DNA of 64,000 nucleotides from Pseudomonas sp. GM21 (lineage in GTDB: Bacteria; Pseudomonadota; Gammaproteobacteria; Pseudomonadales; Pseudomonadaceae): NCBI RefSeq assembly GCF_000282215.1, contig NZ_AKJS01000107.1, forward strand, positions 62,001-126,000, given 5' to 3'. Below, in pieces: positions 52,770 through 62,921 of this stretch (position 1 is its first letter; each line of letters opens with the position of its first letter). The position numbers and the translations under genes are program-made. The notes under the pieces were generated by a model that was given only the letters and a program-made list of their open reading frames with translations, was not told the DNA's origin and did no database searches.

Positions 52770-54914
52770 ATGGAAAGCAGCCAAATGGAAGGGGCGCGCT
52801 ATCCCGCAGCCCTTGTCGACTGGGCCGGCCATCACTCGGGGGGAGTGAAGCGGCTTTTAGACAACGAAAGCGGCCAGCCCAACAAACTATTGTTAAGGAC
52901 AAGCCTTCTGGCTCGACTCCAAGAGTGGACCGAAAAGCTTCCGGTCAATAGCACGAGCATTCCAAGGATTATTCTTCTGGTTGGCGGACCAGGTAATGGA
53001 AAAACCGAAGCGATCGAGTCCACTATTCACTGGCTAGACTCGAGCCTAGGCTGCGGGGGACAGCTCATCAAAGAGCTGTCAAAGGCGTTTCATCCATCCG
53101 CCGGATTCAAAGTCCCACGAATAGTAAGCGTCGATGCTGGAAGCCTTTCAAGATTCGATAATAGCCTGAGCTTGGATATAGTTCAGGACGCGACTTCGAC
53201 AGCTGGTCACGAGGGCAGCACTGCACCAGCACTCCTTATAGAGGAGCTCGGCAGGCTTCTGGGTGGGCCACCATCCCAAGCTTATCTATGCTGCGTTAAC
53301 CGGGGCGTCCTCGACGATGCATTGATCCATGCTATCGACAATAATCTGGAAAAACCGCGCGCCATCCTCGAAGCTGTTACGAGGGCTGTAAGCCTGGCAT
53401 ACGATGCCCCTTCATGCTGGCCACTTAAAGGTTTCCCATCGATTGCAGTCTGGCCAATGGATGCAGAATCCCTACTAGTCAAGCCTGACGATGAGACTTC
53501 GGCGCCAGCGGAAATCCTCATCGGCCAAGCCACTGCTTCCGAAATGTGGCCCGTAAAGGGAGCATGTCCAGCGGGCGAAAAATGCCCCTTCTGTACCAGC
53601 CAGGTCATCTTAGCCAGAGACGAGCACCGAACTGCGCTACTAAAGATTCTTCGCTGGTATGAGCTAGCCAGCGGCAAGCGTTGGAGCTTCCGTGACCTCT
53701 TCTCCCTTACCTCGTACTTGTTGGCTGGTCACCACCCTGTAGTTCATGATTCAGCAAGGCACACGCACCAATCAACACCTTGCCAATGGGCCGAGAACCT
53801 CGTCGAACTTGACCACAAAGCAGCAGGCACAAAAAAGCACAACCGGCAAACACTCACTGCAATTTTCCATCTGGCAACTTCAAGCTACCAACATGCACTG
53901 TTCCATCGTTGGGACAAAGACGCAGCGACCTCGCTCCGCCGTGATCTCAAGGACCTAGGGCTCGAGAAGGAGCTAGATGCCGAAGCAGGGCGAACCCTGA
54001 TGGGGCTTGTGCATTTTCTCGCAGAAAGAAAGACACATTACCTACCGGCTACAATTGCGCCATTGCTGGAAGGCCTCGTCGAGACCTTAGACCCAGCATT
54101 CGCAAGTCCCGACAGTCAGGTCGCCGTAAGTAGCCAAAGCATGATTAGCCTCGGCGACCTCGACATTCGCTTTAGTCGCTCCCTCGCCGGTGGAATAGAG
54201 TTCATCCGCAAATATAAAGTGTTATCGCGAAACGAGACTGAGCTACTCAAGCGACTTTCCAATGCAGACGAAATGCTTTCTATGCCAATTGTAAGAAGAA
54301 GGAGGCCCGTCGCAGCCAGTCGTGTTCAACATTTACTTCGCGACTTTGCTTGCCGCCTAGTCCGCAGAAGCATTTGTACCCGAACAGCAGTAGTTGCAGA
54401 TTTCAAGATCCTGCAGGCTTTCCAGCTGGTCGTCGAAGAGAATGACAAACACCAGCTTTACGAGGTTGTACAGCAAGTGAAGGGCCTGCTGAATACCGGT
54501 CAGGAATTCGAGGTCTCGCTAACCACCACATTCGGACAACCACTTCCACCCAAGCAACGTCAGGCGACATTGGTTGTGCCTCAACGTCAGGTCAGGATGC
54601 TGCCACAGAACACTCCAGGACGACCTCGACCCCCAATCTGTTACCTCGGGGTCGGCCATATGCAATCGGCGCAGCCAATCCCTCTTACCTATGACTTGTT
54701 CAAGGCAGTAAAGGAACTAGAGAGAGGGCTTTCCCCTGCCTCTCTCCCTCGTACGGTCTTGGCCCTATTGGATACAACAAAGGCTCGTCTTTCTGGTTCC
54801 ATTGTCCGGGATGAGGAACTTCTCGAGCATGCCAAAATTCGTATCGGGTCAGATGGCACTGTAGTAGCTCGCTCATGGGATGGCTTAGTCGCGAGAAAGG
54901 AGGATGTCGTATGA
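52770..54914 (+). CDS. AAA-type ATPase with Cys cluster, DptF-like
   Basis: A 714-residue ATPase. Walker A is VGGPGNGKT (71-79, K78), a Walker B-like ALLIEELGR follows near 187, and CCVNRG near 206 is a sensor-type strand. Residues around 270 hold a C-x5-C-x2-C cluster (CPAGEKCPFC) that may bind zinc. Then comes SGKRWSFRDLFSLTSYLLAG. From memory this layout resembles DptF of phosphorothioation-dependent restriction, but the similarity is by eye only. It overlaps the next gene by four bases (ATGA). Confidence 0.75.
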   Translation: MESSQMEGARYPAALVDWAGHHSGGVKRLLDNESGQPNKLLLRTSLLARLQEWTEKLPVNSTSIPRIILLVGGPGNGKTEAIESTIHWLDSSLGCGGQLIKELSKAFHPSAGFKVPRIVSVDAGSLSRFDNSLSLDIVQDATSTAGHEGSTAPALLIEELGRLLGGPPSQAYLCCVNRGVLDDALIHAIDNNLEKPRAILEAVTRAVSLAYDAPSCWPLKGFPSIAVWPMDAESLLVKPDDETSAPAEILIGQATASEMWPVKGACPAGEKCPFCTSQVILARDEHRTALLKILRWYELASGKRWSFRDLFSLTSYLLAGHHPVVHDSARHTHQSTPCQWAENLVELDHKAAGTKKHNRQTLTAIFHLATSSYQHALFHRWDKDAATSLRRDLKDLGLEKELDAEAGRTLMGLVHFLAERKTHYLPATIAPLLEGLVETLDPAFASPDSQVAVSSQSMISLGDLDIRFSRSLAGGIEFIRKYKVLSRNETELLKRLSNADEMLSMPIVRRRRPVAASRVQHLLRDFACRLVRRSICTRTAVVADFKILQAFQLVVEENDKHQLYEVVQQVKGLLNTGQEFEVSLTTTFGQPLPPKQRQATLVVPQRQVRMLPQNTPGRPRPPICYLGVGHMQSAQPIPLTYDLFKAVKELERGLSPASLPRTVLALLDTTKARLSGSIVRDEELLEHAKIRIGSDGTVVARSWDGLVARKEDVV

Positions 54915-56452
54915 GCCTTATGGAGTTCAAGCAAGCACCTTGGCGCTTCTCCAATAGCATTTATCAGAAGTCGGCTTTAGCTATGAGCCCTGCGCCGGAA
55001 TACGCAAGCTCAGAGGTCTTGCTGGCCTCGCTCTACCGGACGATAGGCTTTGAATCAGCAAGCGAAGGCAGCGTGCCACAGGCGGGACGTGATCTAGATA
55101 GGCGCATACAGAAGCTTCGAGAAAAGAGCCAGCTGCCGCCAAGTGGAGCGGTAATAGGCGTGGATACCTGGCATACAGTGCTTCACGGGATACTAGAGAG
55201 CCCGAAACTTCCTAACCAATCCTCTAAACGCTTTGTACAGGTTACTCCTCTCGTACCAGGAGCAGCGATTTTCTCCGGCTCCGCTCGTCTAAGTAGTAAC
55301 TCCTGGCCTGCCGGTAGCTTGATACGCCGTATGGTCTGCCTGGGTTCAAAGGATCAGGAATCAGCGCAGACCCTTTGGAAGCATCTCTTTGACTCTCTAA
55401 GTGTCAATGATAAAGACGACTTCTTCGCCCGCTGGCTTGAGCAGGAGACATCGGCGTGGAATCAAAGTGCAGGCACATGGTCTCTAGCGCGGATTCCAGA
55501 AGAGGAAGCGACAACACTGACGACTTCCGACTTTCAGGAAATTCACTTCCTGCCAGCCAGACGATTTGCCAAGGACCTGCAAGCCATCATTCAGGCGAAA
55601 GACTCCATGACTCGCCGGCAATGGACTAGTTTATTAGAGGCTGTGTTGCGTCTCGGAGCAGTCTCCCATGTGACATGGTTATGTGACGTCCACGCAAGGA
55701 TTTGGAGCCGTCTCTCCGCAGCACTTACAGAAGGCGCGGCGCCTAACGAGCAAGAGATAAGGATCGCAATTTTCCCTGAGGCCCCGCAATACATGGCTTA
55801 CGGCGGAAAGGCCCTTCAAGGTATCAAAGACAAGGTTTCCAGCTACCTGAACGCCAGGCTGGGGATCAACACACTCCTTTGGTCACTCAAGCAAATAGGA
55901 GCGCCCTACGAGGGCGACTTCTCCTCAAGTAAAGGAATTGCCGCACTTTGCCAGCATATCCAAAATCATAGAAATGCCCTCCTCCGCGCAGGGACTCTCG
56001 AAACCATTATCGATGTACGCGAACAAGAAGCTCGCGCGTTGTTATGCAGGAAAGGCATCGGCTCAAACCTGCTGGAGTTCGCCAGGCACGCGCTAGGGCA
56101 ACGCCAGACTGCAGTCCCGTTGCTCAGGGGATACGACCAGGGATATATCCTCAAGAAGAAAGGAAGCAGTCCATCCAGTCCATGGATCGTATCCCTTGGA
56201 CCTGTAGCTGTGTTGGCTCTAGTCCATTGCGCCCTCACCGGGATGGGCGGACCTCGCTCAATCCATAGACTAGGACTACATCTCGAAGCCTACGGAGTTA
56301 CCGTAGATAAACACGAAATTGCCAGGAATGACTTGGGGCACCAGCTAAGGATGCTCGGTCTTGTGCTCGATAGCCCAGATGCCGAGAGCGGCATGCTGCT
56401 ATTGCCACCGTTCCACACGAGCCAAGTCCTTCAGGAATACGAACATGAATAA
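54911..56452 (+). CDS. Unknown component of the methyltransferase-nuclease operon
   Basis: A 513-residue protein without a motif I recognise: no Walker loop, nuclease site or membrane helix. The C-terminal part (about 420-500), with IHRLGLHLEAYGVTVDKHEIARNDLGHQLRMLG, looks like a winged-helix DNA-binding fold. It is translated by ATGA overlap with the ATPase gene and overlaps the next gene by eight bases, so equal amounts of all three are likely. Its place between the ATPase and the giant ATPase matches that of DptG. The start MSLMEFKQAPWRFSN at 54911 is chosen over 54875 for the overlap. Confidence 0.6.
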   Translation: MSLMEFKQAPWRFSNSIYQKSALAMSPAPEYASSEVLLASLYRTIGFESASEGSVPQAGRDLDRRIQKLREKSQLPPSGAVIGVDTWHTVLHGILESPKLPNQSSKRFVQVTPLVPGAAIFSGSARLSSNSWPAGSLIRRMVCLGSKDQESAQTLWKHLFDSLSVNDKDDFFARWLEQETSAWNQSAGTWSLARIPEEEATTLTTSDFQEIHFLPARRFAKDLQAIIQAKDSMTRRQWTSLLEAVLRLGAVSHVTWLCDVHARIWSRLSAALTEGAAPNEQEIRIAIFPEAPQYMAYGGKALQGIKDKVSSYLNARLGINTLLWSLKQIGAPYEGDFSSSKGIAALCQHIQNHRNALLRAGTLETIIDVREQEARALLCRKGIGSNLLEFARHALGQRQTAVPLLRGYDQGYILKKKGSSPSSPWIVSLGPVAVLALVHCALTGMGGPRSIHRLGLHLEAYGVTVDKHEIARNDLGHQLRMLGLVLDSPDAESGMLLLPPFHTSQVLQEYEHE

Positions 56453-59400
56453 ACTCGCAAACTGGCTCGCATTTATTGTCCGTGAAAAAGCTTTGGGTGC
56501 AACACAGGGGCTTAGCGGCAAGAAATTTGAGTACCGGCTGATTTTCCGCGGCCCCCCCCTCGAGATTCTCGAGCAAGTCTACGAGGAGCTCGCTCGTGAT
56601 GGGGGAATTCAAGTCATGTCTGGAATAGATGGCAGTATGGTGACTTTACCAGTACTGCTCCAGTATCCCCCTGACCAGATGAATAGCCATAAGCTTCGTA
56701 TCGGGGAGTCTGGTAAATGCGATAACGACCACTTGCTGGATGTACGAAATGATCCAAATAATTCCAGCTTCGTAGCCCTAGTTCCTGCGGGCCAGCACAA
56801 CAACCTTTCTATCGAGTCTTCAAGTGACGTATTCGGCATGAGTGTCGATCTCGAAAAATGGTGGGACGACGGTTTTGTGCAGCAATCGGTAAATGAGGCG
56901 TTACTCGTCGCAGGAATCGTAGATTCACAGAGAGACGATGCGAAGCAATTAATCCGTGCAGCAGCAAGTTCCATCGACGAAGTGGATCCAGAACACGCCA
57001 ACCACGCAGCTTCATGGCGCATGCTATCTCGCATATTTTCGATAAACGCCACCCATCTAAATCTCTCATCTGGAAATGCGCTTGCCCTGGCATGCGGTCT
57101 TCCCCCAATGGCAGACAATGGGGTCTCGTCGAAGGCACAGCTCTCCGTCATAGCTAACATTGCAGATGAGCTCGCTGATGGATTCAAGACTGGTATTGAA
57201 CGCCTAGCACACGGCGCCCCTGACGACATCGCTCAAGCTCTTCGAGAATTGCTCCACCACCTTCAAGCTAACTGTGACGTCCCTACTGCCTTTGAACGTG
57301 CGACCCAGGCCTTTTATTTGCCGGGGAAAGCCCTAACGCTAACGTCTCCACCCCTTTGGTGGACGCTGCTAACGATAGAGCAATGGACTGATCTCCTCGC
57401 CGAAGAGCCCGATGAAGTCATCGGAGAGATCAGCATTCGATGCACAAATAGTATTATTCCCGCAACCAAGGGCTTACCAGCGATCGTGCGTGACAAGGTG
57501 GAGCTTGCCATCTCTACGAGCGAAAGCGGTCAACCAGAAGAGTTTCTACTGACAGGGGGCTCCTATGGTAAGGCGCCAACTCCGTTACAAGCATCCTCTA
57601 GCGGAATTAACGAACATACAGACTTTCTCCCTCCCGCACATAAGACACCCTTAACTTATAAGGTCACCTCTACGGGGTGCAAGCCTGCAAGTGTCCGGGT
57701 CATTTCCTTAATGAACTGGAAGCCAGGGATACTGGTAACCTGCAGGCTAGCGACAAAACTGTCACCGCCTAAGAAACCCAGTAAAAAGACTGCAGCGATG
57801 GACTGGGAGACATCCCTTTCGCTGCCTGGTTCGGGACGATATGAACTGCGTCTCCACTTATCGCCAGGAGCAACCATTGGCAACGTGGAGGGCATGCCAG
57901 ACGACGCTACTGAACTAGAAGGACAGCAACAATCCATCGACGCGCGCCTCGTTGGAGAGGATGAATATCTAGTAGAAGTTGAGGCTGACGGTAAGTATCA
58001 GCTAGATATAGCCTTCAACCTCTTGGGCGAGGCCTCCCCTCAGACCTGCAGAGTTTACCTTGCTTGCGATGAAGCAAAGGAGGAAGGCTGCCGGAGCGAG
58101 TTCGAGCGTCTAATCAAGCTAAACCGCCGACATCTTGAAAAATTCGATACAAAAGCCGTTGTCCACCTGGACCGGAATGCGCGTGCTTCAAGCTTGCAGT
58201 CTTGGATACTTGAGGAGCAGAACGTAGCCAAATCGTTCAGACCCCTAGTGATAGCAGATGACTACGTATCTAGTTGGGTTCCACCCAACTGGGATACCGC
58301 TAATGGCCCCATTCTCTCCCAAGGCCGCTTTCTGCATGACCCGCGCCCCAATATTCTGAGTTTCCAGCCACCAAAAGGATTCGTGGAAACTCGCCAAGAG
58401 ATTGCAAAATACATACGAGGCGATGACCAGTCGGGACTTATCGAGTCTGCGACTCTAGGAGCCTGGCTCTCAGAGGATACTGAGTTTCGCGTACTCGCCG
58501 AAACTTATCTCGATGCTTACATGTCTTGGCTCGACACCGATCCGGACATTGCTTGTTGGATAGATACCGCTGCGGTCTGCGCGCTAGAACAAGACGGACG
58601 AACCCTGAGTAGAACTCCAGACGCCATTATCCTCTCCCCCCTTCATCCATTGCGACTTGCATGGCATTGTCTTGCCCAGAAAGTCCTACGGGATGAGGTG
58701 GAAGGCGACTCACCCTTACCTTGTCCGGCGGCAAGTATCCTTGACCCAGATTGTGTTCCCGACCTTTTGACCATCTCTCTACAGTCTCCAAGTGGCGTAG
58801 AACGTATTGACTTTCTGTCCGTCGAATGTAGCTCGGACTATTGGTCCGTTCTATGGAACGGCTCACGTCTTGGACAGTTACCCGCCCGTACCCGCCGCCC
58901 CCCATTCGACAACACCTTCGGCATAACTGTCGGTGGTATCTCCAGTGGATTCAGTCCAGCTCAGGTTTCGCGCGCACTCGACGATGTAACCAGCCTACTT
59001 GCAGCAAAGCCCATTATCAGTCTAGTAGTGTCTAGCGCAGGTGGTACCACTGATGCCTGCAACGAAGGTTTAACCAATTGGTGTACAAAGCGGTTCGGTA
59101 ACGAAGGCGCGAACACACCGATGCAAAGTGTCGGTGCGAAGATTTTGGAAGTTTTCGACACTAGGCTTTCAGGAAGGCCTGACCAGGCCACGATCGCCAA
59201 CCTCTCCGAAGACACCGATAACCACGTTCGCTGGTATGACAAACAACCTTTAGGCGCCACGCCGGATCTAGGCATCATTGCACAATTGGATTCGGCAGAA
59301 CCGGGGTCCAAGGATGTAGCCATGCTCTCACCGATGGGCGTAGGCGGCCTAATCAGGCACAGGGTCAGGCGTCAACTTCAAGGCTCATTCCTGAGTGAGT

Positions 59401-61916
59401 CCCGTCAAGGCTTGCAGATGCCTCCCTCTGGCGAACGATTCGCCGACAAGTTGTCAGCATGCATGCTTATGGTCGAAAGGATGAGGGACAGTAAAGTAGG
59501 CCTGCAATTCTCACCCAACGTCCACGCAGTTTCAGACATGCTTAAGGAAAATAGCGCTGGTTACGTTGCAGTCTCGTCTTCTGCAATTGACCCTGCTTGT
59601 TTTTTGGGTGGATGGATCGAAGGCACTTACCTATGGGACTACGACCTCCCCTCGTACTCCCATCGCGCGGGCGATACCAGCGGTTACTACCTCTTGTCGC
59701 AGGTAAAGCAAGCCGATCGCGATGCCTTACGCCGTGTACTAAAGCCCCTTCCAGGGTGCGACAACTTAGACGACACCAAGGTCGAGCAGATACTTCTAGA
59801 AGTCGCTAAAAGAGGAATCCCCACCGTTCGCGGCCTCTCTGGGGACGATACAGGCGCGACAGGTGACCTAGGACTATTCCTAGCGGCCCGACTCCTTCAA
59901 GACCAGTTCCGCGGCGAAAGAAACCTTAATAGCCTATTACCAGTACTTGCGGGTTCGGCAAAAGAAACCACAATCGCAATAATCGTTCCCGTCGATCCAT
60001 TCAGGGGTTATCTTGCCGACCTTGCGCGCTCCCTCGGAAAGGAGCGCAAAGAAACCTCCCTTTCACGTCCCGACTTGCTTGTCGTCGGCGTGCGAATCAG
60101 TAGCGACAAAGTCCACTTACATCTGACGCCCATAGAGGTCAAATGCCGCCAAGGAAGCGTGTTCACAGCCATCGATTCCGTCGAAGCCCTTTCTCAAGCC
60201 AGAACACTCTCAAAGCTTTTGCAAGCCATCGAAGAGCGCGCCGATAAATCTCTTGCATGGAGCCTAGCCTACCAACATCTACTACTCTCGATGATTGGCT
60301 TCGGCTTACGAGTCTACAGTCAGCATCAAGCGGCAGAGGGACAAGCTACCCGCTGGGCTGGATACCACGAACGAATCGCTGCAGCGATCCTCGACCCGAA
60401 CTCGAGACCTAGCCTAGACTTGCGCGGACGACTTATCGTCGTCGACGGATCAAGCCTGAGCGGCCCACATAATCGTGATGGCGACAATTTCGACGAGACG
60501 ATTGTCATTTCAAGTAAGGATGCAGGTCGTATCGTACTCGACAATGATCCACAGTCATTCTACGACGCCGTGCGTGCCAAGGTGGGTGATTGGGGACTAT
60601 TGCCTCCCCTGCTAACCCAGACTTCAAGCTCGCCTCCTTTCGATAGTCCTGCAGCGGAAAGCGAACAGCCAGAAGCCCCTTCGATAATTTCAACCAACGT
60701 ACCCGTAGCGCAGTTAATCGACGAGGAAACACCCTCGGGTAAGTTAACTGGGGAAAGCGCTCCTAACGACTCAGGTCGCGGGATAATCCTTTCCGTAGGC
60801 AAAACAGTCGATGGTTTCGAGCCAAGACAGCTAAGCCTGAACATATCCGACACTCGACTTAATCAGTTGAACATCGGTGTGGCAGGTGACCTCGGCACAG
60901 GTAAGACCCAATTCCTCAAGTCGCTTATCCTGCAGATATCCAGAGCCAGTGATGCCAACCGTGGGATCAAGCCACGCTTCTTGATCTTCGATTATAAGAG
61001 CGACTTTAGTAGCCCGGATTTCGTAGTAGCTACCGGGGCAAAGGTGGTGAAGCCCTATCACCTCCCCCTGAACCTCTTCGACACCACTGGAATGGGAGAA
61101 TCTTCAGCACCGTGGTTGGATCGCTTCCGGTTTTTCGCAGATGTCCTCGACAAGGTTTACTCGGGCATAGGTCCTGTGCAGCGGGACAAACTCAAAGCAG
61201 CTGTCCGTAACTCCTACGAGACAGCTAATGCTCAAGACCGCCAGCCTACGATCTACGACATCCATGCAGAGTACAGAGAAATACTTGGCGGGAAGTCGGA
61301 CGCACCAATGGCGATCATTGACGATCTGGTAGACATGGAGGTGTTTGCAAAGACCAAAGGGGAAACAAAACCTTTCGACGAATTCTTCGATGGCGTTGTG
61401 GTGATATCCCTGAGCTCCATGGGACAAGACGACCGCAGCAAGAACATGCTCGTAGCCATCTTACTAAACATGTTTTACGAGAACATGCTCAAGGTACCCA
61501 AGCGAGCTTTTACTGGCACCGACCCGCAGCTCAGGGCGATCGATTCCTACCTATTGGTGGACGAAGCCGACAATATCATGCGTTACGAATTCGACGTTCT
61601 ACGTAAGCTGTTGCTACAAGGGCGGGAGTTTGGCACTGGAGTGATATTAGCATCGCAATTCCTTAGGCACTTTAAGGTCGGTGCGACCGACTACAGGGAA
61701 CCACTACTGTCCTGGTTCATCCACAAGGTACCAAACATCACGCCTGCCGAGCTGGGAGTCCTCGGCTTTACATCGGATCTTGCTGAACTATCAGAGCGTG
61801 TGAAGACCCTACCTAATCATCACTGCCTCTATAAGTCTTTCGATGTCTCGGGAGAGGTAATTCATGGCTTACCTTTCTATGAACTGGTAAAGGAGGGAAA
61901 TGAAAGCCCAGCCTAG
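56445..61916 (+). CDS. Giant nuclease-HerA ATPase, DptH-like
   Basis: An 1823-residue protein. The first 1150 residues have no fold I can name. A PD-(D/E)xK nuclease site follows: RPDLLVVG (D1210) and PIEVKCRQG (E1231, K1233), the usual spacing. The C-terminal 380 residues are a HerA/FtsK-type ATPase: GDLGTGKTQ (K1487), FLIFDYKSDF, YLLVDEADNIM (D1706-E1707) and REFGTGVILASQ. Thus nuclease and DNA-translocase lie on one chain, like HerA-NurA or DptH. It overlaps the previous gene by eight bases and Vsr follows 24 bp later. It is the likely effector. Confidence 0.78.
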   Translation: MNKLANWLAFIVREKALGATQGLSGKKFEYRLIFRGPPLEILEQVYEELARDGGIQVMSGIDGSMVTLPVLLQYPPDQMNSHKLRIGESGKCDNDHLLDVRNDPNNSSFVALVPAGQHNNLSIESSSDVFGMSVDLEKWWDDGFVQQSVNEALLVAGIVDSQRDDAKQLIRAAASSIDEVDPEHANHAASWRMLSRIFSINATHLNLSSGNALALACGLPPMADNGVSSKAQLSVIANIADELADGFKTGIERLAHGAPDDIAQALRELLHHLQANCDVPTAFERATQAFYLPGKALTLTSPPLWWTLLTIEQWTDLLAEEPDEVIGEISIRCTNSIIPATKGLPAIVRDKVELAISTSESGQPEEFLLTGGSYGKAPTPLQASSSGINEHTDFLPPAHKTPLTYKVTSTGCKPASVRVISLMNWKPGILVTCRLATKLSPPKKPSKKTAAMDWETSLSLPGSGRYELRLHLSPGATIGNVEGMPDDATELEGQQQSIDARLVGEDEYLVEVEADGKYQLDIAFNLLGEASPQTCRVYLACDEAKEEGCRSEFERLIKLNRRHLEKFDTKAVVHLDRNARASSLQSWILEEQNVAKSFRPLVIADDYVSSWVPPNWDTANGPILSQGRFLHDPRPNILSFQPPKGFVETRQEIAKYIRGDDQSGLIESATLGAWLSEDTEFRVLAETYLDAYMSWLDTDPDIACWIDTAAVCALEQDGRTLSRTPDAIILSPLHPLRLAWHCLAQKVLRDEVEGDSPLPCPAASILDPDCVPDLLTISLQSPSGVERIDFLSVECSSDYWSVLWNGSRLGQLPARTRRPPFDNTFGITVGGISSGFSPAQVSRALDDVTSLLAAKPIISLVVSSAGGTTDACNEGLTNWCTKRFGNEGANTPMQSVGAKILEVFDTRLSGRPDQATIANLSEDTDNHVRWYDKQPLGATPDLGIIAQLDSAEPGSKDVAMLSPMGVGGLIRHRVRRQLQGSFLSESRQGLQMPPSGERFADKLSACMLMVERMRDSKVGLQFSPNVHAVSDMLKENSAGYVAVSSSAIDPACFLGGWIEGTYLWDYDLPSYSHRAGDTSGYYLLSQVKQADRDALRRVLKPLPGCDNLDDTKVEQILLEVAKRGIPTVRGLSGDDTGATGDLGLFLAARLLQDQFRGERNLNSLLPVLAGSAKETTIAIIVPVDPFRGYLADLARSLGKERKETSLSRPDLLVVGVRISSDKVHLHLTPIEVKCRQGSVFTAIDSVEALSQARTLSKLLQAIEERADKSLAWSLAYQHLLLSMIGFGLRVYSQHQAAEGQATRWAGYHERIAAAILDPNSRPSLDLRGRLIVVDGSSLSGPHNRDGDNFDETIVISSKDAGRIVLDNDPQSFYDAVRAKVGDWGLLPPLLTQTSSSPPFDSPAAESEQPEAPSIISTNVPVAQLIDEETPSGKLTGESAPNDSGRGIILSVGKTVDGFEPRQLSLNISDTRLNQLNIGVAGDLGTGKTQFLKSLILQISRASDANRGIKPRFLIFDYKSDFSSPDFVVATGAKVVKPYHLPLNLFDTTGMGESSAPWLDRFRFFADVLDKVYSGIGPVQRDKLKAAVRNSYETANAQDRQPTIYDIHAEYREILGGKSDAPMAIIDDLVDMEVFAKTKGETKPFDEFFDGVVVISLSSMGQDDRSKNMLVAILLNMFYENMLKVPKRAFTGTDPQLRAIDSYLLVDEADNIMRYEFDVLRKLLLQGREFGTGVILASQFLRHFKVGATDYREPLLSWFIHKVPNITPAELGVLGFTSDLAELSERVKTLPNHHCLYKSFDVSGEVIHGLPFYELVKEGNESPA

Positions 61917-61940
61917 GAGCTCTCGACATGGAGGTCGGAT

Positions 61941-62360
61941 ATGACCGACTTCCTCTCCCCTAATGAGCGGTCAGAGAGGATGGCCCGAATCAAGGGGAAA
62001 AACACACGCCCTGAAATAGCACTGCGCAAGGTGCTCCATAGTCTCGGTCTGCGCTACCGTTTGAATGGGTCAGGCTTGCCCGGCAAGCCCGACCTAGTAT
62101 TTCCCCGGTACAAGGCAGTGGTTTTTGTCCACGGATGCTTCTGGCACCGGCATTCCAACTGCAGTATCGCCACGACACCGAAAAGCAACACAGCATTTTG
62201 GGTTGAAAAATTCGAGAAGAATGTCGCCCGCGATGACCGGGTGACAAAGCTCCTTAAGGCGGCAGGCTGGAAAGTATTCGTCATTTGGGAATGCGAGGTT
62301 GGGTCAGCCAAAAAGGCAAACGCAGCAGGAGAGCTGCTAGCAAACCTGATACGTGGGTAA
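61941..62360 (+). CDS. vsr: Vsr-type mismatch endonuclease
   Basis: A 139-residue very-short-patch repair endonuclease, which nicks next to T:G mismatches formed when 5-methylcytosine is deaminated. The residues align in place with E. coli Vsr: E25, D51 in GKPDLVFP, H64 in VFVHGCFW, H69, and zinc ligands C66, H71 and C74. A GGAGG site precedes the ATG. In this operon it repairs damage caused by the methyltransferase or helps restriction. Confidence 0.92.
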   Translation: MTDFLSPNERSERMARIKGKNTRPEIALRKVLHSLGLRYRLNGSGLPGKPDLVFPRYKAVVFVHGCFWHRHSNCSIATTPKSNTAFWVEKFEKNVARDDRVTKLLKAAGWKVFVIWECEVGSAKKANAAGELLANLIRG

Positions 62361-62921
62361 TTGCACTGACTTGACCAGCCATTTGCATCGGACTTGACCA
62401 GCACGCTTCGTAACCATGACCGGCAGAGAACGACCCAGAGTGTGTAAAAACGCAGACACCGTTTGGAAATCTGTGTTGCTACGTAAAATCTGCCAGCGCT
62501 TGGCTAGTCGGCAGACCTGAAATTCGCGTAGGAACGCGATTTTCGTTCTGGTTTTGAACGTCAAATCTGCTCTAAAACGTTTTTACACAGCCTCGACCCA
62601 AAGCGGACGGTGGCCTAAGGCAGCAAATTGCCAATAGTAGATTGTCGCGCTCGACCTTCGGTTTACAGCCCCCCCCAACTTCGCACCTACGTTGTAGTGA
62701 AACGATGAAGCCTTCTCAGACTCGTGCGTGATATATGTCAAACCCTTCGGAGCCAAAAGCGCTGACGGTTCGCTAGTCGCTTTTTCGAGTCCGTACGTGA
62801 TGTTAGTGAAGGGCTTAAAGGGGAATATACCGATAGAGCCGTCCAGCCCTTTTGGCTGGTCTTCGGGCCGTGGTACGCTCCGACAAGGATTTATCTATCT
62901 TACGCAAAGGGCCTTGGACCA
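62361..62921. other. 560-bp gap with a small inverted-repeat unit, no gene
   Basis: TGTGTAAAAACG at 62441-62452 and CGTTTTTACACA at 62578-62589 are perfect complements enclosing about 125 bp, and ACTTGACCAGC occurs twice just before. This looks like a fragment of a transposon or a MITE-sized unit. A 65-residue frame (62728-62925) ends on the Fic gene start but has no family trait; I leave it unannotated. No gene is supported here. Confidence 0.5.

Noticed and set aside
51061..62360. Assignment of the operon to BREX, DISARM, Druantia or a full Dnd system
   Set aside because: No PglZ, BrxL, DrmA/B helicase, DUF1998 protein, or dndB-E genes are present in the window.
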